Notes: generated from the letters alone by a model not told the origin. A stretch of DNA of 64,000 nt from Commensalibacter papalotli (GCF_947179115.1 NZ_CAMXCI010000005.1:62001-126000), one strand, 5' to 3'; positions 53,052 through 63,215 are shown, counted from the stretch's first letter. Numbers and translations are program-made.

Positions 53052-53939
53052 CTATTTTGCAACGCCTTTCCCCCCCCAAATCCACCAAGAATGTTTCTTT
53101 GTTAATATCGCAGCGGCGGCTTGGGCTTGCTGTTCCGTTTCAAACAGCCCAAAACATGTAGCCCCAGAACCACTCATTCGAGACAAACGACAAAAAGGAA
53201 GCTCTTCAATTGCTTGCAATACTGTATTAATTGCAGGATTCAACAAACATGCAGGCGGTTGCAAATCATTGGTTAATTTTATTAATTCTTGAATGAATTG
53301 ATCAAAACTAGTTAAATTTTGTGTTGAATCTATATATTTTGAAAAATGTGCTGCTCTGTGACGAAAAATTTCTGCTGTTGAAACTGCCTCTCCATGATTG
53401 ACTAAAATCATACCAAACTGCGGTAAATTTGGTAATAGAGAGAGTGTTTCGCCAATTCCTTCCATACGTTGAGAAACAGAATTTAAACAAACAGGAACAT
53501 CAGCCCCTAATTTCAATGCAATTTGCGCTAGTTCTTGCGCTGATATTTTCAACCCCCAATACCGTATCAACAACCTCAGAGTTGCCGCTGCATCAGCAGA
53601 ACCTCCTCCAATTCCCGAGGCAACAGGTAAGTTTTTTTCTAATAGTAATTTAATAGGTGATAAAGATTTATCAGTATAAGCAACTAATTGATAAGCTGCC
53701 TTAACAATTAAATTATTCTTTAAATCTTCATTTTGCAGAGATCCTGAAAAAGGACCAGTTATCTGTAACGTAACTAAATCTGCTTGATCTACATCCGCAG
53801 GCTCTACACTAACATAATCTCCAACATCAGGAAAAACGACTAAACTATCGAGTAAATGATATCCATCCTCTCTTTTACCAGTGACATGCAAATTTAAATT
53901 AATTTTTGCATACGCTTTTTCTTCCATGCGCAAGAACAT
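53052..53939 (-). CDS. ispE: 4-diphosphocytidyl-2-C-methyl-D-erythritol kinase
   Basis: 295 residues (ATG 53927, residue 5, is also a plausible start). GHMP kinase of the MEP isoprenoid route. KAYAKINLNLHVTGKREDGYHLLDSLV, PVASGIGGGSADAAATLR (GHMP P-loop) and SRMSGSGATCFGLF are diagnostic. The start lies four bases before the upstream TPR gene's stop, so they are an operon. Supplies precursors used for hopanoids. Confidence 0.96.
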   Translation of the reverse strand: MFLRMEEKAYAKINLNLHVTGKREDGYHLLDSLVVFPDVGDYVSVEPADVDQADLVTLQITGPFSGSLQNEDLKNNLIVKAAYQLVAYTDKSLSPIKLLLEKNLPVASGIGGGSADAAATLRLLIRYWGLKISAQELAQIALKLGADVPVCLNSVSQRMEGIGETLSLLPNLPQFGMILVNHGEAVSTAEIFRHRAAHFSKYIDSTQNLTSFDQFIQELIKLTNDLQPPACLLNPAINTVLQAIEELPFCRLSRMSGSGATCFGLFETEQQAQAAAAILTKKHSWWIWGGKGVAK

Positions 53940-53942
53940 CCT

Positions 53943-55709
53943 CTAATTAGCTTTTTGGTTAGTGTTAATTGAAATATCTTTATTTTCTTTGACATCTTGC
54001 AAAGCTTTTAAAATCAAAACTTTTTCTTCAGGCGTGGGCTGGCAATTAAGAGCCACATTCCATTGATTAATAGCTTCTTGATGCCGCCCTGTTTTCCAAT
54101 AAGCAACACCTAAATGATAATTTAACTCTGGGTCTTGTGGGATCGTTTCTGCAGCCAACTCTAGTTGTTTTACGCCATCCTCAAGTTGGCCATTCACAAT
54201 CATCGCCCAACCCAAACTATCACGAATTGCCCCTTCATCAGGAGCAATATCGACAGCCTTTTGTAAGATTTCCTGAGCTTCCTTTAGATTGCGGTCTTTT
54301 AAGACCCAAGAATATCCTAAATAATTTAATAACATCGGTTCATTAGGTGCGAAAACCAAAGCTTGCTTTAAGTCTTTCTCTGCTTTGTCCCATTCGCCCA
54401 ATTTTTCATAACAAACCGCCCTTGCGAAAAAAACAGGCCAGATATTACTATTCATTAGTGAGGTTAGCTCAAGAACCTTACTATAAGTCTCGGCTGCCTC
54501 TTTATATTGTTTACGATCAAAATATAAATCGCCTAATGCTTGTCTGATATCAGCAGAAAGAGGATAGGCCTTAACTAATGCTTTAACCTCTTGTTCTGCC
54601 TCTTGATTATGATCTAATAATGCATTCAAACGCGCAACACGTAATTGTATAACGGTTTTTAAAGGATCATTCGGTGAGATAGGTAACAAAACATCCTTGG
54701 CAGCATTAAAATGTTTTTCTTGAGCCAAAATACCAGAAAGCATCATCTTAGCAGAAGATAACTCAGGATTTAACCTTAATGCCAAGCGTAAAAAAATCTG
54801 CTGAGTATGCAATGCGATTTTATTGGCAAGCTTTTGATCAATACTTATATCTGGGGGTTGAGAGGCGAGATCTTGTTGTAAAATAGAAGCCATTGCCAAA
54901 TATACTTGTGCGATGACTTGTTTTGCATTTTGCACAGGAAATTTTTGCAGATTATTTTCTAAATCTTGAGTCGAAATTTGTAAAAAAGGTAAATTTTTCA
55001 CCAAAGCGCTCACCATTGCTTCTGCTTTTCCAGCTCTATGGTGACGTACTAACCAATTTCCATAAGTCTGAGTTAGCAGCAAATCTTCACCTGGGAAATT
55101 TTTATCTGCTATCGCAAAATACTGCCCTGCTTTTTCCTCGTCTTTAGATAAAGAATACATAATGCCAGCATGTAACGCATATAAAGCAGATAAAGGTTTT
55201 CCTTGGCTATTTTTTGTTAACACCGCTAAAGCTTGATCTTTTTTACCTTCTCCATATAAGCACCACGCTTGTAACAAAGGATAAGTAATCTGGCTGAACA
55301 CGTCGATGGGTGGACGAGAAACATCACGATAAGCTTCTTGCCATTGACCTTTAATAATTGCATCATTTGCCCGAATCAAATCAGCAATCGGATCTCTTTG
55401 AGTTTTGGCAAGGCCAATTGCAATATCATTCCCCGCAAGAACACTATGGTAAAAAGTGATTCGGCGCAGATCACTATCTGTTGGCCGCAATGACAAAACA
55501 TTATTATATAAGCGTGCTGCCATATCGCTATCATCGGTTCTGGCTGCAAAAACGGCTGCTAAAAAGTCCCCATAGCCCCCTTTTTTGTGTTCAAAAGGAA
55601 GAATAGGTTCAGGATCCTGTGCAATGGCAAGAGCTTTTGAAGCAAGAGGAATCTCAATAAGAACAGAAATTGATAAAAATATAGTGCATAAAAAGCGCTG
55701 GCATTGCAT
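53943..55709 (-). CDS. Secreted TPR-repeat protein
   Basis: 588 residues from ATG 55709, preceded by GAGAAG nine bases upstream; the frame is open to ATG 55751. N-terminal signal peptide (FLCTIFLSISVLIEIPLASKALA). Multiple tetratricopeptide repeats follow, clearest around GDLYFDRKQYKEAAETYSKVLEL, WDKAEKDLKQALVFAPNEPMLLNYLGYSW and LNYHLGVAYWKTGRHQEAINQWNVAL. TPRs mediate protein interaction, here in the periplasm. Upstream of ispE, and divergent from the UDG-like gene at 55750. Confidence 0.85.
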   Translation of the reverse strand: MQCQRFLCTIFLSISVLIEIPLASKALAIAQDPEPILPFEHKKGGYGDFLAAVFAARTDDSDMAARLYNNVLSLRPTDSDLRRITFYHSVLAGNDIAIGLAKTQRDPIADLIRANDAIIKGQWQEAYRDVSRPPIDVFSQITYPLLQAWCLYGEGKKDQALAVLTKNSQGKPLSALYALHAGIMYSLSKDEEKAGQYFAIADKNFPGEDLLLTQTYGNWLVRHHRAGKAEAMVSALVKNLPFLQISTQDLENNLQKFPVQNAKQVIAQVYLAMASILQQDLASQPPDISIDQKLANKIALHTQQIFLRLALRLNPELSSAKMMLSGILAQEKHFNAAKDVLLPISPNDPLKTVIQLRVARLNALLDHNQEAEQEVKALVKAYPLSADIRQALGDLYFDRKQYKEAAETYSKVLELTSLMNSNIWPVFFARAVCYEKLGEWDKAEKDLKQALVFAPNEPMLLNYLGYSWVLKDRNLKEAQEILQKAVDIAPDEGAIRDSLGWAMIVNGQLEDGVKQLELAAETIPQDPELNYHLGVAYWKTGRHQEAINQWNVALNCQPTPEEKVLILKALQDVKENKDISINTNQKAN

Positions 55710-55749
55710 AATGTACATCTTCTCAATAAGCTGGATCTTCAAACCCAAC

Positions 55750-56505
55750 ATGTTTGATCATTTATCTCTTTTAAATCTTTATTCAGAATGGGGTGTTGAT
55801 GAAACCCTTACCTCTTTATGTACAAATCATTTAGAGAATGTAAAGCCAACAACCGCAATTCCTATTATAAAAACCTCATCTTCTCATAGCAGTAATTTCT
55901 TAAGACATCAAAATTATTCCTTACAAGCAAAAAATATAGAAGATATTTGCCAAGCAATCACTTCGTTTAAAGATTATCCTTTATATAATACGGCAATGCA
56001 CTCTGTTTTACCAAAAGGAAATCCTCTTGCTCCATTTTTTGTTATTGGTGAAGTTCCAGATGCAGATGAAGATCGTAATGGGCAAGTTTTTTTTGGGCAA
56101 TCTGAATTTTGGTTAAGACAAATGTTTGATAGCATTCAAGTTTCCTTGGATGATTGTTTTTGCATGCCTCTTATTCCTTGGCGCCCCCCTGGAGGGCGCC
56201 AATTATCTATTAATGAGCTGACTACTTGTCTGCCTTTTTTGTATAAAGCACTAGAAATCTATAAACCCAAATTCGTCATAAGCATTGGAACACTTCCTGC
56301 ACGTACACTTACACAATCCAGTGCTCCAATCAGTCAATTACAAGGGAAATGGCATACTATCCACTTGCCACAAACACATATTACGTTACAGCTTTTTCCA
56401 TTACGGCACCCTTCCCAAATTCAGGCAAGTAGCAAGATTAGGCAAGAAACTTGGCGCGACCTTCTTCGTATCCGTTCTGCACTATATAAAACGGAAATAG
56501 ATTAA
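55750..56505 (+). CDS. Uracil-DNA glycosylase family protein, diverged
   Basis: 251 residues from ATG 55750; longer open frame upstream overlaps the TPR gene. Family 4/5 UDG-superfamily fold: FFVIGEVPDADEDRNGQVFFGQSEFWLRQM, PLIPWRPPGGRQLSINELTTCLPFL, and LRHPSQI for the catalytic His motif. Motif A is GEVPD where relatives have GE(A/S)PG, and PFVG is replaced by VFFG. Start is 40 bases from that of the TPR gene. It may have altered specificity or be a non-catalytic relative. Confidence 0.8.
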   Translation: MFDHLSLLNLYSEWGVDETLTSLCTNHLENVKPTTAIPIIKTSSSHSSNFLRHQNYSLQAKNIEDICQAITSFKDYPLYNTAMHSVLPKGNPLAPFFVIGEVPDADEDRNGQVFFGQSEFWLRQMFDSIQVSLDDCFCMPLIPWRPPGGRQLSINELTTCLPFLYKALEIYKPKFVISIGTLPARTLTQSSAPISQLQGKWHTIHLPQTHITLQLFPLRHPSQIQASSKIRQETWRDLLRIRSALYKTEID

Positions 56506-56605
56506 TCGTAATAAAGGATTAGATTTTAATATATCGCCAAAGAATATTTCTTTTAGTAAAATAAAAGCTTGATTTATTTATATTTGAATCTAAATTCAAC
56601 TTATT

Positions 56606-58483
56606 ATGCAAGGGATATATTCTATCTCCCCTTCTGTTGTGCGGGCTTTGGTGGCCAGCGCAACTTTGTTTGCTGGTGTTTCTGTTTCTGCTATCAGAGC
56701 ACAAACACCTACGCAGCAAGATCAATATGAAGAATCAACCATTGCGGCTACTCGTCCTTCGTCGAGTGGCAATAATGGTTCAATTCGGTTTCCTCGTCCT
56801 TTGGACACGCTGGATGCTAGACGTATTCGTCACATATTTGATCTACAACGCAAAGGGGATTTCACAACGGCTCAATCTGAAACGATTCAAATTTCAGATA
56901 ACTTGTTGCTTGGCGATATTTTAGCTGAGCGTTATCTTAACCCTCAATTTACACCCAACAACGGGCAACTTAGGCTATGGCTAAAAAACTTTTCATTCTA
57001 TGCTGATTCTACTGAAATCATCAAAAAATTGAATGGTTTAATTTCCGCTGAAACAGGGGGCCTCCCTCTTGACCACTCTTTACCGGTATTAAAAGCAAAT
57101 GTCATACAAATATCTTTGCCAACACCAAAAGAGACCGATCCAATTGTCACACCTTTTAAAAGAAATCCACGCTTAGATCGAACGATCTATACACGCAGCA
57201 CTTTAGGTGAAAAAGGGGCTAAAAATGCCCTTGAACTCATTGAAAAAACTCCTGGAATGACTGATTTATATGCAGCTCAATTACAGGCAGAAATCGCACA
57301 ACAACTCTTTGCTACAGGCAAAGATGAATACGCATTACATATTGCACAACAAGCTTTTTCACTGTCCAAAGGACGAATTGCATTAGCAGGATATATCGCA
57401 GGACTTATTGAGTGGAAACAAGATCAAAACGATTTAGCCTTTTATCTTTTTTCCAAAGCCTCTCACGCAGATATAACCTCTCCTCATCTACAAGGAGGGT
57501 GCTTCTTTTGGGCAGCGCGTACCCGTTTGAGTGTTAATGATCTACAAGGATATCAAACATGGCTGCACAGAGCAGCTAAGTTTCCGTTAACTTTTTACGG
57601 TATTCTAGCCCGTGAAACGCTACAAGAGGGCAAACAAACTCTGTCTTTTAAAGCTAAACCTGTTGATATTATCAGCAATGTAGACATCAGTGCCATCGAA
57701 GATACAGCATTAGGCAAACGTTTTTTTGCGTTATTGCAAGTTGGCGAAAAAGACAGAGCAGAAATTGTCCTTAGACAATTATGGATGCAAAGCAATCTTA
57801 ATCTTCCTTTGTCTCGTTCTATTCAATTAGTTGCCAAAGCCGCTGGTTTCACAGAACTTTCTGATCAGCTACAGACAATTTTGATCCATCATGATGAAAC
57901 AGTCAAAAATGATCTGGCCTTACCCATACCAAACCTTAAACCACGTCACGGATTCAAAATGAATCCTGCTTTGGTTTATGCCTTAACCCGTTTGGAATCT
58001 AATTTTAACAGTAAAGCAATTTCTAGAAATGGGGCGATGGGTTTAATGCAAATTATGCCTGTAACAGCCAAATATATTGCCAAAAAGCAAGATAATCTTT
58101 CTTTGAACCATCCTGCTGAACTTCAAAATGCAGCTCTTAATTTGGAAATTGGGCAGCTTTATTTAGAACATTTGGCAGAACTTTCCAATAAAAATGAAGC
58201 TCAAGGTGGCAATTTATTACATATGTTAGCCAGTTATAATGCGGGGCCTTCTATGATTGGGAAATGGTTAGAAATAACTGATCACCAACATGATCCATTA
58301 TTATTTATGGAATCAATTCCTTTATCAGAAACACGTAATTACCTGCATCGTGCGTTAACTTATTTATGGATATATTCGAAAGAGTTAGATCTGCCCAAAC
58401 CATCTTTGAAATCTTTGGCTCAAAATGAATGGCCCAGTTTTGATGATGAACAACAACTAATGAAAACAGTAACACTTCATTAA
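56606..58483 (+). CDS. slt: Soluble lytic murein transglycosylase
   Basis: 625 residues. Signal-peptide-like N terminus, a long alpha-superhelical U/L domain (about 60-440), and a C-terminal goose-type lysozyme domain with the catalytic Glu in ALTRLESNFN (about residue 463), GAMGLMQIMP and SYNAGPSMIGKW. Cleaves peptidoglycan glycan strands to give anhydro-muropeptides. Transcribed alone to the terminator at 58486. Confidence 0.93.
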   Translation: MQGIYSISPSVVRALVASATLFAGVSVSAIRAQTPTQQDQYEESTIAATRPSSSGNNGSIRFPRPLDTLDARRIRHIFDLQRKGDFTTAQSETIQISDNLLLGDILAERYLNPQFTPNNGQLRLWLKNFSFYADSTEIIKKLNGLISAETGGLPLDHSLPVLKANVIQISLPTPKETDPIVTPFKRNPRLDRTIYTRSTLGEKGAKNALELIEKTPGMTDLYAAQLQAEIAQQLFATGKDEYALHIAQQAFSLSKGRIALAGYIAGLIEWKQDQNDLAFYLFSKASHADITSPHLQGGCFFWAARTRLSVNDLQGYQTWLHRAAKFPLTFYGILARETLQEGKQTLSFKAKPVDIISNVDISAIEDTALGKRFFALLQVGEKDRAEIVLRQLWMQSNLNLPLSRSIQLVAKAAGFTELSDQLQTILIHHDETVKNDLALPIPNLKPRHGFKMNPALVYALTRLESNFNSKAISRNGAMGLMQIMPVTAKYIAKKQDNLSLNHPAELQNAALNLEIGQLYLEHLAELSNKNEAQGGNLLHMLASYNAGPSMIGKWLEITDHQHDPLLFMESIPLSETRNYLHRALTYLWIYSKELDLPKPSLKSLAQNEWPSFDDEQQLMKTVTLH

Positions 58484-58485
58484 AT

Positions 58486-58521
58486 AAAAAGGCTTTTCTT
58501 TATACAAAGAAAAGCCTTTTT
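58486..58521. terminator. Bidirectional terminator
   Basis: 16-bp perfect stem AAAAAGGCTTTTCTTT / AAAGAAAAGCCTTTTT with a 4-base loop, between slt and the convergent CorC gene. Confidence 0.92.
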
Positions 58522-58535
58522 AATGAATATGCATA

Positions 58536-59825
58536 TTAATTCTGTGCCACAGCCTGCTTACTGGCCTTGACTTTCGTGACACGCCTACCATCCATTTCAA
58601 TCACTTCGAATAACCAGCCAGAAAATACCACTTTATCCCCAGTAATAGGAACGCGACGAAGTAATGCCAAAATTAAACCACCTAGTGTATGATAGCTGCC
58701 CTCTGCAGGTAAGTCATCTAGGTTAAGCTGATCTTTGATTCCATCAACTAATGTCGTACCATCAAGCAAATACTCATTCACAATACCAGATTCAAGACGA
58801 GGCGCATCCAAGGGCTGATTAACCTCACCAACAATAGCTTTGAATATATCTGATGCAGTGATAATTCCCTCAAAAGAGCCATACTCATCTAATACCAAAA
58901 CGACACCTAATACATCTGCTCTTAACCGTTCAAGAGCATCTAATGCAGACATACTGTCTGGTACAACCAAAGGTAATTGCAAACATCCATCAATGGATAA
59001 TTCTTTGCCTTGCAAAACCATCGTTAATACATCATTAGCAGAAATAATCCCTAATGGATTATCAATACCACCTTCACACACTACTAAACGTGAATGTTGA
59101 ACATTTAATAAAATCTTTTTTAACTCGGCTGCAGAAGTAGAACGATCCACCCAAACAATTTCGTTTCGAGGCCTCATCAAAGCACGTACAGGACGATCAG
59201 CAAGACGCAAAAGACGCTCAATCATATTGCGCTCTTCGATCTCTAAAATCCCAGCCTGAGCTCCTTCAGCAATATAAGCACGTAGCTCTTCTTCACTAAC
59301 AGCAATACGTATTTTTTTATGACGACGTAATAATTTTAAAATAGCCTCTGAACATTTCCCCAAAATCCATACTATAGGAGAAGCAACCCGAGACATGATC
59401 TCGAAAGTTCTCGCCAATTTAACTGCAATAATTTCTGGATCTTGTAAAGCAATCTGCTTTGGAACCAACTCTCCAAAAACCAACATAAAAAATGTAATAA
59501 TTAAAACGACAACAAAAATTGAAACATCATCTGCAAATGGTCCAATAACAGGAAACGTGCTTAGCCAATGCCCCAAGGATGCTTCAATTCTTGCCCCCCC
59601 AAAAGCCCCTTCAAAAATGGCAACAATTGTAATTCCAATTTGAATAGTCGGTAAAAAGCTTTGAGGATCTTCCATCAAGCGAATTGCACGGTCTGCGCCA
59701 CGCACACCTTGACGTTGCATCGTAACTAATCTCGTTTTTCGACTAGAAATTAATGCCAGTTCCCCCATGGCGAACATACCATTAAGAAAAATTAAGCATA
59801 TAATAATTAGAATAGAAATAATCAT
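58536..59825 (-). CDS. CNNM/CorC-family (TlyC, hemolysin-like) transporter
   Basis: 429 residues. N-terminal DUF21/CNNM membrane domain (three or four helices, about 1-180; MGELALISSRKTRLV, LVFGELVPKQIAL), two CBS domains (about 205-325; MRPRNEIVWVDRST) and a CorC-HlyC C-terminal domain (GSFEGIITASDIF, TLGGLILALLRRVP, GWLFEVIEMDGRRVTKVK). Relatives move Mg2+ or polyamines (PaeA); 'hemolysin' is a historical name. Follows aspA leftward but is separated by a hairpin. Confidence 0.9.
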   Translation of the reverse strand: MIISILIIICLIFLNGMFAMGELALISSRKTRLVTMQRQGVRGADRAIRLMEDPQSFLPTIQIGITIVAIFEGAFGGARIEASLGHWLSTFPVIGPFADDVSIFVVVLIITFFMLVFGELVPKQIALQDPEIIAVKLARTFEIMSRVASPIVWILGKCSEAILKLLRRHKKIRIAVSEEELRAYIAEGAQAGILEIEERNMIERLLRLADRPVRALMRPRNEIVWVDRSTSAAELKKILLNVQHSRLVVCEGGIDNPLGIISANDVLTMVLQGKELSIDGCLQLPLVVPDSMSALDALERLRADVLGVVLVLDEYGSFEGIITASDIFKAIVGEVNQPLDAPRLESGIVNEYLLDGTTLVDGIKDQLNLDDLPAEGSYHTLGGLILALLRRVPITGDKVVFSGWLFEVIEMDGRRVTKVKASKQAVAQN

Positions 59826-59929
59826 AAATTGTTACTGACCTGACGCAAGAAAAAATCCGAAAGACCTATATACATGGTTTGAATACAAAATGTAATTTTA
59901 ATTCAAATATCTTGATAAGATTCAACTGT

Positions 59930-59967
59930 CTATTCCTTATTTTAATATTATATTAAATAAGGAATAG
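59930..59967 (-). terminator. Inverted repeat after aspA
   Basis: Perfect 13-bp arms (CTATTCCTTATTT / AAATAAGGAATAG) with a 12-base AT loop, 20 bases past the aspA stop. No U run follows on the leftward strand, so it could be a terminator stem or a transcript-stabilising hairpin. Confidence 0.5.
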
Positions 59968-59987
59968 AGTAAGATTACAAATAAATT

Positions 59988-61415
59988 CTAATGTTTTAAA
60001 TCAGACAATGCCAAATGTGGTGCAATCATATTTTCAGGCTTGAGGATTTTTTCCAACTCATCTTCACTGAGTAGCTTTTCTTCACGAACCAGCTCTAACA
60101 CTCCTTTTCCAGTTTCCAAAGCTTTACGTGCAATTCGTGTTGCATTTTCATACCCAATATAAGGGTTCAAAGCTGTCACAAGGCCAATAGAATGCTCAAC
60201 AAGGTTTTTACAATGCTCTACATTTGCCGTGATGCCATCAATACATAACTCTCTTAACATATCCATAGCACGAATTAATAAAATACTAGAACTCATCGTT
60301 TTATAAGCAATTAAAGGTTCCATGACATTTAACTGTAACTGTCCCCCTTCTGCTGCCAAAGTCAACGCCAAATCATTTCCAATCACTGTAAAAGCTACTT
60401 GGTTTACCGCCTCTGGAATAACAGGATTAACCTTGCCAGGCATAATAGAGCTGCCTGGTTGTCTAGCAGGAAGGTTTATTTCATTAATTCCTGTTCTGGG
60501 GCCACTAGATAATAATCTTAAATCATTACAAATCTTAGATAATTTGACAGCTGTCCGTTTCAACATGCCAGAAAGCAAGACAAAAGCCCCCATATCAGAA
60601 GTGGCTTCGATTAAATCTGTAGCCGGCAATAATTTATGCCCTGTAATCCGTGCTAAATGCTCGACAGCTAATGCTTGATAGTGAGGATCTGCATTAATCC
60701 CCGTTCCAATTGCAGTACCCCCAAGGTTTACTTCACAAAGCAAATCAGGAACCAACACACGAATACGCTCTAAATCCTCGGTCATGGTTGTCGCAAAAGC
60801 ATTGAATTCTTGCCCTAATGTCATAGGCACTGCATCTTGCAATTGTGTACGACCCATTTTAATGACATGTGAAAATTCTTTACCTTTTTTAGCAAAAGAA
60901 TCTCTAAGTTTCGAAAGTGAAACCAAGATTGAGTCATATCCTAATAATAAACCCACCCGAATAGCTGTAGGATACGCATCATTAGTAGACTGAGCCATAT
61001 TCACATCATTATTTGGATGCAAATATTGATATTCCCCTTTTTTATGCCCCATTTCTTCTAAAGCTATATTCGCAATAACTTCATTAGCATTCATATTGGT
61101 AGAAGTCCCAGCACCACCTTGAATCATATCCACTTGGAATTGATCGTGAAACTCGCCCTTGATAATACGCTGACAAGCTTTTTCAATGGCATGATATTTT
61201 TCATCAGATAAATAGCCCAACTTGTGATTAGCCGCAGCTGCTGACCATTTTACCATTGCTAGGCCATTCACTAGGTGCGCAAAATGGGACAAAGGAACGC
61301 CCGTTAATTTAAAATTATTAATCGCTCTTAACGTTTGAACTCCATAATAAGCATCACTTGGTACGTCCATCGACCCCAAAAGATCTTTTTCCGTACGAAA
61401 TGTTTGGTCTGACAT
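59988..61415 (-). CDS. aspA: Aspartate ammonia-lyase
   Basis: 475 residues of the fumarase/aspartase superfamily. TRTEKDLLGSMDVPSDAYYGVQTLRA-like N terminus, MGRTQLQDAVPMTLGQEF, NLGGTAIGTGIN and the SS-loop GSSIMPGKVNP. The Q(A/E)GGQLQLNVMEPLIA segment and length favour aspartase over class II fumarase. Releases ammonia and fumarate from aspartate. Upstream of the CNNM gene, transcribed leftward. Confidence 0.93.
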   Translation of the reverse strand: MSDQTFRTEKDLLGSMDVPSDAYYGVQTLRAINNFKLTGVPLSHFAHLVNGLAMVKWSAAAANHKLGYLSDEKYHAIEKACQRIIKGEFHDQFQVDMIQGGAGTSTNMNANEVIANIALEEMGHKKGEYQYLHPNNDVNMAQSTNDAYPTAIRVGLLLGYDSILVSLSKLRDSFAKKGKEFSHVIKMGRTQLQDAVPMTLGQEFNAFATTMTEDLERIRVLVPDLLCEVNLGGTAIGTGINADPHYQALAVEHLARITGHKLLPATDLIEATSDMGAFVLLSGMLKRTAVKLSKICNDLRLLSSGPRTGINEINLPARQPGSSIMPGKVNPVIPEAVNQVAFTVIGNDLALTLAAEGGQLQLNVMEPLIAYKTMSSSILLIRAMDMLRELCIDGITANVEHCKNLVEHSIGLVTALNPYIGYENATRIARKALETGKGVLELVREEKLLSEDELEKILKPENMIAPHLALSDLKH

Positions 61416-61541
61416 AAGAAAGTCCTCTTTATTTTAATTAATTTGATACACATCTCATGGTATAAAGAAATGGGTAATAAGCAAGTAAAATTAAAACTAC
61501 CAATCTATCTAAACACAATGGATGCTCTTCACAAAAAAAAA

Positions 61542-61569
61542 CAAGCCCTTCATAATATTTAAGGGCTTG
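61542..61569 (-). terminator. Terminator of hpnH
   Basis: 9-bp perfect stem CAAGCCCTT / AAGGGCTTG with a 10-base loop; a long A run on its left is U-rich in the leftward transcript. Confidence 0.85.
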
Positions 61570-61599
61570 CTTTCAAATTTCTAATTTTCTCTGGAATAC

Positions 61600-62790
61600 T
61601 TATGAGTTTTCAGATATTTCGTCTTTTTTTACAGCTTTAACACGACGAATAGTTGTCGTACGCTTACTTTGACTTGGGGCCTCGGTTTTGATTTTTTGCA
61701 TCAAACCTTCGACCTGCTCATTATAGGCATATTCAGCAGGGCGTTGTTTTGACAAATCAATCTCTGGTGCCATTGGTCCTTCTGTTTTTGGTCCCATCAA
61801 TGCAACCTGAGCAATGTGCCACGGACGTTGAATTGCATCTTTTACAGCGGTAGATTCATACCCAGAATGCACCATACAATCTGCACATTTCGCATAATTC
61901 CCCGTGCCATATAAATCCCAGTTGGTATCATCCATCAACTCTTGATAAGAGGCTGCATATCCCTCACCCAACAGATAACAAGGACGTTGCCATCCAAAAA
62001 CTGTTTTCAAAGGTTTACCCCAAGGAGTACAATGATATTGTTCATTTCCAGCAAGGAAATTAAGGAATAAAGGAGACTGAGTAAAACGCCATTTATGCCC
62101 TTTACCCAATCGGAAGATATCACGGAATAATTGTTTGGTTTTTTGACGATTCAAGAAATGTTCTTGATCAGGTGCACGTTCATACGCATAACCAGGTGCT
62201 GTCATAATTCCATCGACACCTAATGCCATGACCTCATCAAAAAATGTTGCAACACGATGAGGATCTGTACCATCAAATAAAGTACAATTAATTGAAACTC
62301 TGAACCCTTTTGATTTTGCAAGCTTAATAGCGGCAACTGCTCTGTCGTAAACACCTTCTTGACATACAGAAGCATCATGCATTATCTGATCGCCGTCCAA
62401 ATGGATATCCCAAGAAAAGAATGGAGATGGCTTATAATCATCAATTTTCTTTTCTAGCAACAATCCATTCGTACACAAATAAACATAACGTTTACGTGCA
62501 ATTAACCCTTGGATAATTTTGGGCATATCTTTATGTAATAAAGGTTCCCCTCCAGCCACAGCAACGACTGGGGCACCACATTCAGCATCCGCGTCTAAAC
62601 ATTCTTGAACACTCAACCGTTGGTTCAAAATCTCAGCTGGATAATCAATCTTTCCACAACCAGAGCAAGCCAGGTTACAACGTAATAGTGGTTCCAACAT
62701 CAAAACCAGCGGATATTTTTTGCGCCCTTGTAAATGTTGTTTCACAACATAACTGCCGACTCGTACCGCCTGCATCAGAGGAACAGCCAT
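61600..62790 (-). CDS. hpnH: Adenosyl-hopene transferase HpnH (radical SAM)
   Basis: 396 residues. Joins adenosine from SAM to diploptene, the first step to extended bacteriohopanepolyols. Radical-SAM motif CX3CX2C is Cys38, Cys42, Cys45 (RCNLACSGCGKIDYP). Then AVAGGEPLLH, YLCTNGLLLEKKI, and a C-terminal auxiliary Cys region (CTPWGKPLKTVFGWQRPCYLL). The extra C-terminal lysine-rich tail is common in Acetobacteraceae. Divergent from dxs. Confidence 0.95.
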   Translation of the reverse strand: MAVPLMQAVRVGSYVVKQHLQGRKKYPLVLMLEPLLRCNLACSGCGKIDYPAEILNQRLSVQECLDADAECGAPVVAVAGGEPLLHKDMPKIIQGLIARKRYVYLCTNGLLLEKKIDDYKPSPFFSWDIHLDGDQIMHDASVCQEGVYDRAVAAIKLAKSKGFRVSINCTLFDGTDPHRVATFFDEVMALGVDGIMTAPGYAYERAPDQEHFLNRQKTKQLFRDIFRLGKGHKWRFTQSPLFLNFLAGNEQYHCTPWGKPLKTVFGWQRPCYLLGEGYAASYQELMDDTNWDLYGTGNYAKCADCMVHSGYESTAVKDAIQRPWHIAQVALMGPKTEGPMAPEIDLSKQRPAEYAYNEQVEGLMQKIKTEAPSQSKRTTTIRRVKAVKKDEISENS

Positions 62791-63215
62791 TTTTCAGCTC
62801 CCAAGCCGGAAAACCGGCGTTTAAAATACAACAAATTGGATATTTATTTAAGATAAATAATATTATACGACAAGAGTAAAATCATCTTTTAAATAATAAA
62901 ATATATTTCGTAAGAATAATTTTATTTAAAATCTTGTAAGTATATAATTTAGGAAACACCATAATATAATTCTATAAAAAGGGTAAATTTTTACATAAAA
63001 CACTCCCTCTTATTCTATATGGTGATATATATATCACATAAATATCATGTGATTTTTAAAAAACAATATTAAAATGATCGAATATACTGTTTATTGAATA
63101 AAGATTCGTATAATTAGAAGTTTCAATCTAGTATTAAACAGTTTAATACAATTTTATGAAATACAAATGTTCCGCTCATTTGTATCCTTGTGTAACCAAA
63201 CGGATGAGATCAAAC
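62791..63215. other. Divergent spacer between hpnH and dxs
   Basis: 425 bp with no ORF. A GCCGG-AAAA-CCGGC hairpin (62805-62818) sits just upstream of the hpnH SD. A perfect 9-bp hairpin ATACAAATG / CATTTGTAT (63161-63185) lies about 30 bases before the dxs ATG. Otherwise very AT-rich, containing the promoters of both genes. Confidence 0.5.

Noticed and set aside
60784..60993. Forward ORFs within aspA and other antisense ORFs across the window
   Set aside because: Each overlaps a well-supported gene on the opposite strand and lacks its own SD or family signature.
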